Source: Trichoplusia ni
Taxonomy: Eukaryota > Arthropoda > Insecta > Lepidoptera > Noctuidae
DNA: 64,000 bases
Direction of reading: 5' to 3'
NCBI RefSeq assembly: GCF_003590095.1
Contig: NC_039480.1
Coordinates: forward strand, 16,407,328-16,471,327
A program made the translations under genes and the position numbers. The notes below the pieces were generated by a model that did no database searches, was not told where the DNA came from, and saw nothing but the letters and a program-made list of their open reading frames with translations. This document shows, piece by piece, positions 37,719 through 46,352 of this stretch (positions within the stretch are counted from its first letter, which is position 1; each line of letters starts with the position of its first letter).

Positions 37719-39674
37719 TTAAGCTGGCAACTGCAATTTCTTTCCTTTCAATACTAGAACAAAAAAGAAACTCATTAGTAACTAGAAAGAATGTGACAAC
37801 TAATTGGATGATATGAAACATTAGATGCAAATTATGATGGGCTATGGATTCCAATAAGACAGTTACATATAAAGCCATTGAAATATAAAGCTCTTAATAA
37901 GATTTGAGTAAGGAAAATGAATATTTACCTTTAGTAATGTACAGATAGAAGAAGTCACAGTATAGAACAGTTTGCACAACTCCAGAGATGATGGCAATCA
38001 GCTCGTAGTGATCTTCTACCACATAGCGGTAAACCTGAAACAAGCATTCATTCATGTAGATGGTTTCAAAACTAGCTAGGTTCATTATCTTAACCTGAGG
38101 CACTATACAACCTCTTTGGTTTATTGAATTGTGGAAGAGAGATGCCAATATGTTGTGTTATGGAAGCATAACACAACATATTGGCATCTCTCTACTACTA
38201 CTCTACTACTGCAATAATAATTCTATAAAGATATTGTTGTTGATGGCAGGCCCTCTCCTTTATTTATGAAATGAACCATCATGTAAATATTTATATAAAT
38301 TGATCATCAACAAGTTACTTAACAACAGCTAATCTGCATGTATGATACCTAAATTCCATGTATAAATGAGATTTAAAACCAAATAACATAGTCAAAAATC
38401 ACATTTGAAAGATTGATAAGAAAATTTGATGTTGAAATTAAAAAATGTTATAAATCTAAATAAATTACTTTTCTTACTAGAACAATAGCAGGTAGAAAAA
38501 AATTTGTTAGTTCATATAAATTACAAATAACAATTACTTAATATTTAGATAATATCAAAACATAAGAAATAATCTGTTTATTTTTAGTTTAGCAGTTTAT
38601 GTTGATTCAATTTTAACTATCAGTAAATGTGAGGATTTTTTTATAATATCAACATTAATTTGGTTTTGTGCTCATTCTGCCATATCAGTTGAAATAATTT
38701 TAATATTGTGAATTAATTTTAACACATTACCTTTCCCAAGCTATGTTACAGGGAAATTAATCTTATTGGTTTTATCATAATTTCATAAATCATCTAACAT
38801 CCAAACCTCATGTTATTATGTATCAATTTGAATGGCATAGACAGGCAATAAACCAACCAATTTAAATGAAAACCAATATACAGTATAAGCTTATCAGCAA
38901 CAAAGTGTGATAATATTGTTTATATCATATACAAAATGTCTTACCCAATTCAAGAGGTATAAGGCTCTGTATGATCCTAGAGCAAACAAGTAGTGGGAGG
39001 TAATACTTTCGGCTTCACCAGTCTTCGACACCAGGAACAGTTGCGGAAGGATGGCAACGGACTCCAAGTAAATTGAGAATGTCCATAATACCTTAAATTT
39101 CAAAAACAATATTGTTTAATTTGTTTCAAATCAGTTAAGTGTTGTTTGTAATGTTTTGTATTATTCTGTTGAGATTATGAGTACATAGAAATGCTGATGA
39201 ATAATAGCTATATTAAGTATGTATACTAACCTCCATAACTGAGAATTCGTGGTTTATCAACAAAGCCATTACCAACGACGGTATCAACAAGAACTCAATT
39301 CTAAACGTATCGTGGTTGTGGTCATATGTTGCTTTGAACTTGACATACATCAGGTAAACAGTGGCATATGAGGCCATAATGAATACCATCTTCATAAACG
39401 TATTGTAAGCTGAAATATAGTTAGTTAGCAGATCCAAATAACGCGCCGTGTACACGACGGAGAAAAGTATCTGAGATTTTCCCGATATTCCTGAAAAAGC
39501 AAGTCAAACATGAAGATATGATAGCAAAATACATACTGTATGTGCCGGTTGATCGAATCAACTCACAAGTCTAGCCAACTTACCCGCACATGATCTGGTT
39601 TTCCAGATTTTAAGTAGTAATATTATAATAGCTAGGAGATGGGATAAATCACCAAGTAAACGGAAAATATTCAT
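37719..39674 (-). CDS. KdelR: KDEL receptor (ER lumen protein-retaining receptor)
   Basis: Five exons (39674-39584, 39490-39231, 39091-38945, 38034-37929, 37753-37719) give exactly 212 residues, the standard family length. ERD2-type receptors bind escaped ER chaperones with C-terminal K/HDEL in the Golgi and return them to the ER by COPI vesicles. Visible family landmarks are MNIFRLLGDLSHL at the start, ARYLDLLTNY and YNTFMKMVFI, NHEFSVMEVLWTFSIYLESVAILPQL split by intron 2, TGEAESITSHYLFALGSYRALYL, VVQTVLYCDFFYLYITK, and the LKGKKLQLPA tail carrying the lysine-rich cytosolic retrieval signal. It has seven hydrophobic segments. It is divergent from SDA1, with about 600 bp between start codons. 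Intron 3 holds a perfect palindrome (38136-38193). Confidence 0.97.
38136..38193. repeat. Perfect palindrome, 27-bp arms, 4-nt loop
   Basis: The arm 38136-38162 (begins AGAGAGATGCC, ends TGTTATG) is the exact reverse complement of 38167-38193, with GAAG between. It lies in KDEL receptor intron 3, about 100 nt from exon 4. The flanks are not symmetric. There are no transposon-type target duplications that I can see. Confidence 0.95.
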
Positions 39675-40270
39675 TTTTCACAAAATTGCTTATCTCAGTT
39701 ACGCCGCGTACACTCTATCATTTAAGCAAAAATGACGTGGCTGATTGACATGACACAATTGACACAACTTTTATAATTAATCCACCAGGACAAGGCACTA
39801 AATAATTATTGATATGGCAATAAATCAGACACGTTTCTCACATTTTTATTAGTCGGTTTTATTTGTTTGAATAAATCTGTAAAACATTACATCGGTATAA
39901 ATGATTACATATTTTGTTTTTCTCTACAGCTTCAAGGTAAATTTGACAAATTTCAAAATTCATAATATATTCTCACAAAAAAGTTTTCTGCAATGTTATT
40001 TTTTGGAATACTGTTTAATAAATCAATAGCTCAATCTATAAACTGTTATACTCAATTGACTGGAATCCGAAACCATTCTTTCACAGCTTATGACATTTTA
40101 GGTTATTTTGTTATTTCTGTCAAAGTAACCAAGTAACCGTTTAACCGTGTGGTAAATAGAGGTTATGATATACATTAAATAATTATTATGTACGTGTTAT
40201 AAAGATTATAGTGCATCAACTAAAAACGAGTTATATATTAGGACCTAGCACCTAAATAAAAGCTATCAAA
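39675..40270. promoter_or_regulatory. Divergent promoter between KDEL receptor and SDA1
   Basis: 596 bp separate the two start codons of divergent housekeeping genes, so both promoters and 5' UTRs lie here. No TATA box at a convincing distance was seen on either side. Confidence 0.6.
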
Positions 40271-42475
40271 ATGGTGAGACACAACAATCAGCTGCCGAAT
40301 AATCTGACGCAGTTACAAAACTTAATAAAAAGAGATCCAGAATCTTACAAAGAAGAATTCCATCAACAACTTTCTCACTTCGAGACAACATTGGAAATAT
40401 TCAACTTGAACCCTACCCAATACAACAAGAAACTAGATGAACAAGCAATGTTTTTGGCCCAAGTGGCCCAGTGCTATCTCAGTGAAATGAAGTTATTCCC
40501 ACAGAAAATTGTCGACATTCTGAAAACACATAACACAGTATTGCACAATGATATGCGTCTGTCTTTATGTAAATGCCTTATTTTGCTAAGAAATAAGAAC
40601 TTTGTCACAGCATTTGATTTACTTGAATTATTCTTCTTACTCTTAAGATGTCAAGATAAGCATTTAAGAGAATTCTTAAAAACTCATATTATAACTGATA
40701 TAAAAAATATTAATATGAAACATAAGGACATGAAATTTAATTCTACATTGCAGAACTTTATGTTCTCAATGTTGCAAGACTCCAACCCTAAAGCTGCAAA
40801 ATTGTCTCTTGATATACTTGTTGAGTTATACCACAAAAATATTTGGAATGATCAAAAGACTGTGAACATTATTGCTGACATTGGATGCTTCTCAAAGATT
40901 ACTAAAGTTATGGTTGCTTCTTTGAAATTCTTCTTAGGCAGAGATGAAGAAGAAAAAGAAGAAAATTCAGATAGTGAAGAAGAAATAGATCCAAGAGACA
41001 CCATGATATCAAATAAATTCAACAAAAAGACCAGAAAGAGGGAAAAAATGGTAGAAAAAGTTAAGAAGCAAGCAAAGAAAATTAAAAAGAGGAAACAAAA
41101 AGCACCAGTATTCAATTTTTCTGCCTTACATCTTATAAATAATCCACAAGGATTTGCTGAAAAATTGTTCAAGAAACTAGAATCTTCTAATGACAGATTT
41201 GAAGTTAAATTAATGTTGTTGGATGTTATTTCAAGGTTGATTGGTTTACACAACTTGTTCCTGTTCAACTACTACCCATTTATTGCAAGGTTACTTCTAC
41301 CCCATCAGAGAGAAGTAACTCGAATCCTACTGTTTGCTGCTCAGGCTTCACATGAACTGATCCCCCCAGAAGTTCTAGAACCAGTCATGAAAGCTATAGC
41401 AAATAATTTCATAACAGAAAGAAATTCCACAGATGTCATGGCTGTGGGCCTCAATGCTGTAAGGGAAATATGTGCAAGATGCCCACTTGCTATAGGTGAA
41501 GACTTACTCAGAGATTTAGTCCAATACAAAAATTACAAAGAAAAATCTGTGATGATGGCTGCAAGGTCTTTAATCCAGTTATTCAGACAGTCAATGCCTG
41601 ACATGCTTCATAAGAAAGACAGAGGCCGGCCAACAGAAGCATCCATTGAACTTAAAAATAAAAAATATGGTGAAATGGAAATCAAAGACCATATACCTGG
41701 TTCTGAAGTGTTATTGGAGAAAGAGGAAATTAAAGAGACTGGTAAAAATAAAAAGGTAAATAAGAAGAAAAAGAATCAATCAGATAGTGAAGAAGACTGG
41801 GTTGATGTTGCTTCTTCAGATTCTGAAATAAATATAACTGACAGTGAAGAAGAAGAAGATAGTGATGTTGAAGAGGGAGATGAAGAAGAAATAGAAGAAG
41901 AAGCAGAGAGTGGTGAAGAAGAAGGTGGAGATGACAAAGAACAAGAAGGAGATGAAACAGATAATAAAAAAGAAACTCCCAAACCAACTCAAGACAGGAA
42001 AATACTAAAAGCAAACCGCAAAGCACTGAACCAGAAAACTAAGGAGGAGAAATTACAAAGTGCTCGTGAAATAGCTATGGAGACAATCTTCACTGATGAA
42101 GACTTCAAGCGCATTGAAAAAGCCCAACTTAAGAAAAGTATTAGTGCTACTAAAAGGAAACTAAATGTAACAGAAGAAGAGGATGAATCTGGAGAACTTG
42201 TGCAGCTGTCGGCCATAGAAAATATCCATAAAAAGAGGAAACACGATAAAGAAGCAAGGTTAGACAGTGTTCACAAGGGAAGGGAAGAAAGAGACAAGTT
42301 TGGGTACAAAGATAGAAGGAAGAATATTCATTGCTCCAAAACAAACAGGGAGAAGAGGAAGACCAAGAACTACCAAATGGTTAAACATAAAGCAAAGGGA
42401 AAGATAAAGAGATCTTTCAAAGATAAGCAGATTGCTTTCAGAAATTATTTGATCAAACAAAAGAAGATGCGTTAA
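40271..42475 (+). CDS. Mys45A: SDA1 homolog, 60S ribosomal subunit biogenesis
   Basis: A single uninterrupted frame of 734 residues. SDA1/SDAD1 is a nucleolar protein needed for late 60S pre-ribosome maturation and export. In Drosophila the orthologue is Mys45A. The N-terminus (LPNNLTQLQNLIKRDPESYKEEF) and the following helical repeat region (LAQVAQCYLSEMKLFPQKIV, LRLSLCKCLILLRNK-like) are typical. The central NUC130/SDA1 region includes MLLDVISRLIGLH and YPFIARLLLPHQREVT. A long acidic Ser/Glu/Asp tract follows at about residues 503-575, then a Lys/Arg-rich C-terminus ending in IKQKKMR with likely nuclear or nucleolar signals. Length is near the family norm (about 690-760). Lack of introns sets it apart from its neighbours. 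The start is the ATG after an AAA context at 40268. Confidence 0.96.
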   Translation: MVRHNNQLPNNLTQLQNLIKRDPESYKEEFHQQLSHFETTLEIFNLNPTQYNKKLDEQAMFLAQVAQCYLSEMKLFPQKIVDILKTHNTVLHNDMRLSLCKCLILLRNKNFVTAFDLLELFFLLLRCQDKHLREFLKTHIITDIKNINMKHKDMKFNSTLQNFMFSMLQDSNPKAAKLSLDILVELYHKNIWNDQKTVNIIADIGCFSKITKVMVASLKFFLGRDEEEKEENSDSEEEIDPRDTMISNKFNKKTRKREKMVEKVKKQAKKIKKRKQKAPVFNFSALHLINNPQGFAEKLFKKLESSNDRFEVKLMLLDVISRLIGLHNLFLFNYYPFIARLLLPHQREVTRILLFAAQASHELIPPEVLEPVMKAIANNFITERNSTDVMAVGLNAVREICARCPLAIGEDLLRDLVQYKNYKEKSVMMAARSLIQLFRQSMPDMLHKKDRGRPTEASIELKNKKYGEMEIKDHIPGSEVLLEKEEIKETGKNKKVNKKKKNQSDSEEDWVDVASSDSEINITDSEEEEDSDVEEGDEEEIEEEAESGEEEGGDDKEQEGDETDNKKETPKPTQDRKILKANRKALNQKTKEEKLQSAREIAMETIFTDEDFKRIEKAQLKKSISATKRKLNVTEEEDESGELVQLSAIENIHKKRKHDKEARLDSVHKGREERDKFGYKDRRKNIHCSKTNREKRKTKNYQMVKHKAKGKIKRSFKDKQIAFRNYLIKQKKMR

Positions 42476-43086
42476 TAATTTTACATGTAAGCCAATAAAC
42501 GTAAATGTATGTTATTGTTTTAGTTTTATTTCTGCTATTTTGCCTGCTTCATAGAACTTAGTTTTTGAAGTACAGGACCATACAGACTTTGATTAAATTC
42601 GTGCAAATAGGCAAAACCAAAATTGCACGAATTGAAAGTAAGTAAGCCATTTTTACTATGGATTGTTATTATAGTTGCAGCACAAATAAATATTCTGCTA
42701 AAACTAAATGGCAAGTGAGACAGCCAAGTGGCAGACGGAAGGACATGCAGACATTGAAGCTTTAGTAATAGGGTTGCCTTTGGGTCCAGCATAATGCTGA
42801 TCGCAAACCTCAAGTATCGCGAGGTTTCGAAATACAGTCTTTCTATTTACGATGTCGTGCAAATTGGAACTAAGAGCTTAAAATATCGTGTGTCAAGTAC
42901 TTTTTATTGAAATTAAAAAATAGGTTATTTGTCAAAAACGAGTGACAATAACAAACGTCACACAATGACACAAGTGGTGTAACAGAGAACAGAAAATAAT
43001 AAAAGTCAACAAAGATTGGAGGATTATTAGCCCTAAAACAGATTTTAGTGTAAATTAATTTTGATTAACCTAATAATTCTTCCACC
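42476..43086. other. Intergenic region, SDA1 3' end and LAMTOR2 promoter
   Basis: SDA1 3' UTR sequence with AATAAA at about 42493 is followed by the LAMTOR2 5' flank. Minus-strand frame 42535-42813 (92 codons, opens with TTG) matches nothing I know. Confidence 0.55.
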
Positions 43087-43536
43087 ATGTTGAAGCCAAA
43101 AGCGTTAACACAAGTGCTGAGTCAGGCGAATACGGGAGGTGTCGAAAACACATTGTGGGTGTCAAAATATTTACATAGTGTGAACTCTTTTGTAATGTCT
43201 GCTAATGTAATTTTTTACTGTTACAGGTTGTTAAATCACCAAGGCGCTCTTTTGGCATACTCTGGGTATAACGATAAAGATGCTAGAGTAACAGCAGCAA
43301 TTGCAAGTAACGTGTGGTCGGCGTATGAGAAGCACGGACGAAATGTTTTCAAAGAAGACAAACTTCATCTAATTTTAGTTGATTGTTTGAATGGCAAAAT
43401 TGCCATAACACAAGTAGCGAACTTGTTATTGTGCCTTTATGCTAAAGAAACTGTAGGATTTGGAATATTGAAGGAAAAAATCAATGCTATTGCTCAATAC
43501 CTTGAAGGTCCCTTAAAGCAAGTTGCTAGCTCATAA
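43087..43536 (+). CDS. LAMTOR2: Ragulator complex protein LAMTOR2 (p14, roadblock domain)
   Basis: Exons 43087-43154 and 43227-43536 give 125 residues, the same as human LAMTOR2. It is a roadblock/LC7 scaffold that pairs with LAMTOR3 in the Ragulator complex, tethering Rag GTPases and mTORC1 to late endosomes and lysosomes. The start LKPKALTQVLSQANTGGV is nearly identical to the vertebrate protein. Joining the exons gives NTLLLNHQGALLAYSGY, then DARVTAAIASNVWSAYEKHG, ITQVANLLLCLYAKETVGFG and a QYLEGPLKQV tail. The intron (43155-43226, GTGGGT donor, TTACAG acceptor) is 72 nt, has no stop and keeps frame, so an unspliced message would add 24 residues in the roadblock fold. The annotated intron is inferred from family alignment. 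Confidence 0.96.
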   Translation: MLKPKALTQVLSQANTGGVENTLWVSKYLHSVNSFVMSANVIFYCYRLLNHQGALLAYSGYNDKDARVTAAIASNVWSAYEKHGRNVFKEDKLHLILVDCLNGKIAITQVANLLLCLYAKETVGFGILKEKINAIAQYLEGPLKQVASS

Positions 43537-44061
43537 CATTCCTCAAGCGTTTTGTAACAAATATGACACTAAAATAATTGTGTAAATGTAATATATTCGA
43601 TAAAAAAATAAGATTATGTTTAGGATATGATATGTAAATTTTATATTAATCTTTAATAAACTTAAAATTAAAAAAAAAATAACAAAAGTAATGATTGTGA
43701 CTCATTGATAAGTATCAACACCTCAACCCCATTTTACACCCATAAGCATGACTATTTCTAATAATATCCTATGTACCTATGTCTGTGACACAAGATCAAA
43801 CTTCAGAACCAAATACCTTTTTATCTAGTATATAATATCTAGTACTTATTATTGTTTGTTGGGTCATATTTGAAACTTCTTTCTTTTATTTAATTGATTG
43901 TTACTTGAAATCATTTGCAAGATACGTTGGTATGTTATGAATAGGTTCTTTGAAACTACCTACCTACCTAAAAAAAGGTATGAAGTATTTATTAACAGAT
44001 AAAAACCATTTAAACTAGGCACTTTTGGAACCATGTTATTGTTTAAAACCACGTTCAGCTA
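43537..44061. other. LAMTOR2 3' flank
   Basis: AT-rich 3' UTR and intergenic DNA with AATAAA at about 43655. No further gene seen. It ends at the TA dinucleotide flanking the transposon. Confidence 0.6.
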
Positions 44062-45651
44062 ACGGCCGCTTTCTATATTCGATCTCAATCCCTAATTTAC
44101 GGATCGAGATTGACATTTGAATCCATTTTCAACTTTTAGTGTTTCTATAACCGATCCATGGATCGTTTTGTCGATCTTTTTCTTCAATCTATCTTTGGGA
44201 GGGCGGATCGAGATTTTAGATTGGTATTTGTATGAAAGTGACAGTTATGCGTTTTCTATAACCGATCTCTGGTTTTGACAAATCGATTTTTGACATTTTT
44301 GATCTATAATCGCGATCCCCATTTTTTTACGGATTGTACTGAGAAATCTCTGAAAATGGAAATATTTTCAAGTGATAGTGATAGCGATCTTGAAGTATTA
44401 GCTCAGCTACCGGACTGGGATAGTAGTGACAGCGAAATAGAACAAACTCTGTCCTTAAAATTTGTAATTGTGATTGTGATGTAGGTATCGAGTGGTTGTT
44501 CTGTACTTTACTTGTAAACGGGGGTCTTGTAAAGGATTTAAGCCGAAGACCAGCGCTCAGTAATTCTTTTGGATTGCTAAGCATAAGCTGTCGCTTAAAC
44601 TTTTTTGCTCTCGGTATTATAGTTTTTGTGTACTAAGTACACTTTTACCAATATCTATAATACTGGAATCAATAGATAACGATTATAATATTCTCGTTTT
44701 GATTTATTTATTTAAAACCATGAGTATCATTACAGGGTTTACACTAATGCGACAGCTAAGAACTTAAACTAAACAAAAATTGCAACACATTACATTATTA
44801 AAACATATAAACACGTCAGTCTGCTTTTGAAGAAGTTGGTGGTGTGGAGAGCTCTTGTAAGGTGCTTTGGGATTCTCGCTGTAGGAACTATCAGTAGGTG
44901 CGGGTTTCGCCGCCGCCACACGTAGCGGTCCGGTACACACACTCAAGCGCTGCAATACTTCCGGGTGATTCTCCACTCCACGAAGCACCTTCACCAAGTA
45001 GACGACCAGTGCAAATTCCCATCTCATATACAGTTGATTATTGCCAACCATGCCCAGAACAAACAGAGTGAGATCCATGAGTAGGTAGAACGGATACACC
45101 CCATACAGTTTCTTGTACAGATGGCGCGTGAACTTATTCTGAACGCGCTCGAATATTACCGCTGTATTCTATTCAATAACAGACACAGACAGAGAGACAT
45201 CGGAAAAACAAACAACAAAAAAACTTGCGATTTTAAAATGTTAATGTCAAACTGACTGACAACTTTTCGATTGACTGACGTTCCGTTGCTCATCAATAAA
45301 CGTTTATTGTCGTTTATGCTTTTTCTAATCTTGAGGTAGAATTACAGTATTTTACCGCTACGACTTCTCCATCTTTTATTTTTGTATTTTGTGCAATTTC
45401 TAGTGATTATACATAAAATAGATAAGCTTTAAGAAAAAAAGCCACCATTTTAATCATTAATAATCGCTGAAGTACTTTTTCTGCACATGCGTAAAACAAG
45501 ACGTTTAGCAGGGCGATCTATCCGTTTTTTTTCGATGGATTTCGAGACGAGATCGATTAATGAAATGCAGATTCAAGCTCAATCGAGGGATTGAGAAAAA
45601 TCTGGATTGATTTGAATCTTAGATTCGAGATCGAATATAGAAAGCGGCCGT
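44062..45651. mobile_element. Non-autonomous DNA transposon, 1.59 kb, 25-bp perfect terminal inverted repeats
   Basis: 44062-44086 (ACGGCCGCTTTCTATATTCG...) is the exact reverse complement of 45627-45651. The element is flanked by TA on both sides (44060-44061 and 45652-45653), or by TAA if the first base is read as target (then 44060-44062 and 45652-45654). A TA duplication suggests Tc1/mariner, while TAA would suggest PIF/Harbinger. Subterminal copies of the end motif occur at about 44139 and 44250 (TTTCTATAACCGATC), plus a CGATCCATGGATCG palindrome at 44152-44165. A short frame at 44356-44484 starts MEIFSSDSDSDLE. It is acidic and no transposase catalytic domain is seen. The middle is taken up by a LINE fragment. 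Confidence 0.85.
44696..45168 (-). pseudogene. LINE reverse-transcriptase C-terminal fragment nested in the DNA transposon
   Basis: Read on the minus strand from 45168, the frame shows FERVQNKFTRHLYKKLYGVY, FVLGMVGNNQ and VYLVKVLRGVENHPEVLQRL, the familiar C-terminal part of insect non-LTR retrotransposon reverse transcriptases. It is broken upstream by a stop, and the later part is diverged. The 3' side ends in an A/T-rich (TTTATTTATTTA on plus) tail near 44700. It is a dead 5'-truncated insertion. Confidence 0.75.
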
Positions 45652-45653
45652 TA

Positions 45654-46352
45654 ATCATTGTCGTACTTTTTATTATAATACTACTGGATCTGAATACTTA
45701 AAAAGCTACTGCAGTCTGAATGCATGTCTTATAAAATAAGCAGATGCTGATCTTAGAAGCGGATTGCGGCAAAAAGAAATCCCTCTTAATCCCTCTTTTT
45801 GAAACACCTACGGAATTTCATTATAACTGTTCTAGTCGTTAAGCCTAAAGAAGTTACACATTTACCCAGTCAATCAGATTGTAAAGAAGTAGAACTAACA
45901 ACAGCCTCTTATGATGGCGTTTTTATTTGTATATTTTTTTTTCATTTACTTATCAAGTGCCCATCCCTTGCATGCATGTCTAAATAAATAATTATTATCA
46001 TTACTGCCCAGATAAAGATATCGCTCTATTATCAAACTTCATGTATTTTATTAATAGACCAATTTGGTAATCGTATTTTATTTAATAATTTTCCAAAATT
46101 AATTTTGTGACCATTCATATACAGAAAAAACAAAGAGATTGGATTGAAAATAATCAATATTTCAGATTTATTAGGTTTCTGAACATTAAATATTAGACAG
46201 GAACTTTTCCTACACAATTTCTAGGTTGGCAGCTCCGTAATAAAATTTGTTGTCAAATCGCCGCAAAGTTGTGTAGTGTTGGGAAGATAATAATTATATT
46301 GTTTTGCTATAAGATTTTTGTCATAATCTACGATAAGTTCGCACAAAACACA
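45654..46352. promoter_or_regulatory. WDR45B upstream region
   Basis: About 700 bp between the transposon and the WDR45B start codon. AT-rich. It must hold that gene's promoter and 5' UTR. No TATA box is convincing. Confidence 0.5.

Noticed and set aside
41730..42026. Leu/Ser-rich frames antisense to SDA1
   Set aside because: They are shadows of the acidic GAA/GAT-rich tract of SDA1 on the other strand.
42535..42813. 92-codon minus-strand frame between SDA1 and LAMTOR2
   Set aside because: It starts with TTG and matches no family I know. It could be a real small protein, but there is no positive evidence.
46269..46352. Upstream extension of WDR45B exon 1
   Set aside because: The extension begins with TTG and is hydrophobic and AT-rich. 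The ATG at 46353 matches the family start MNL.
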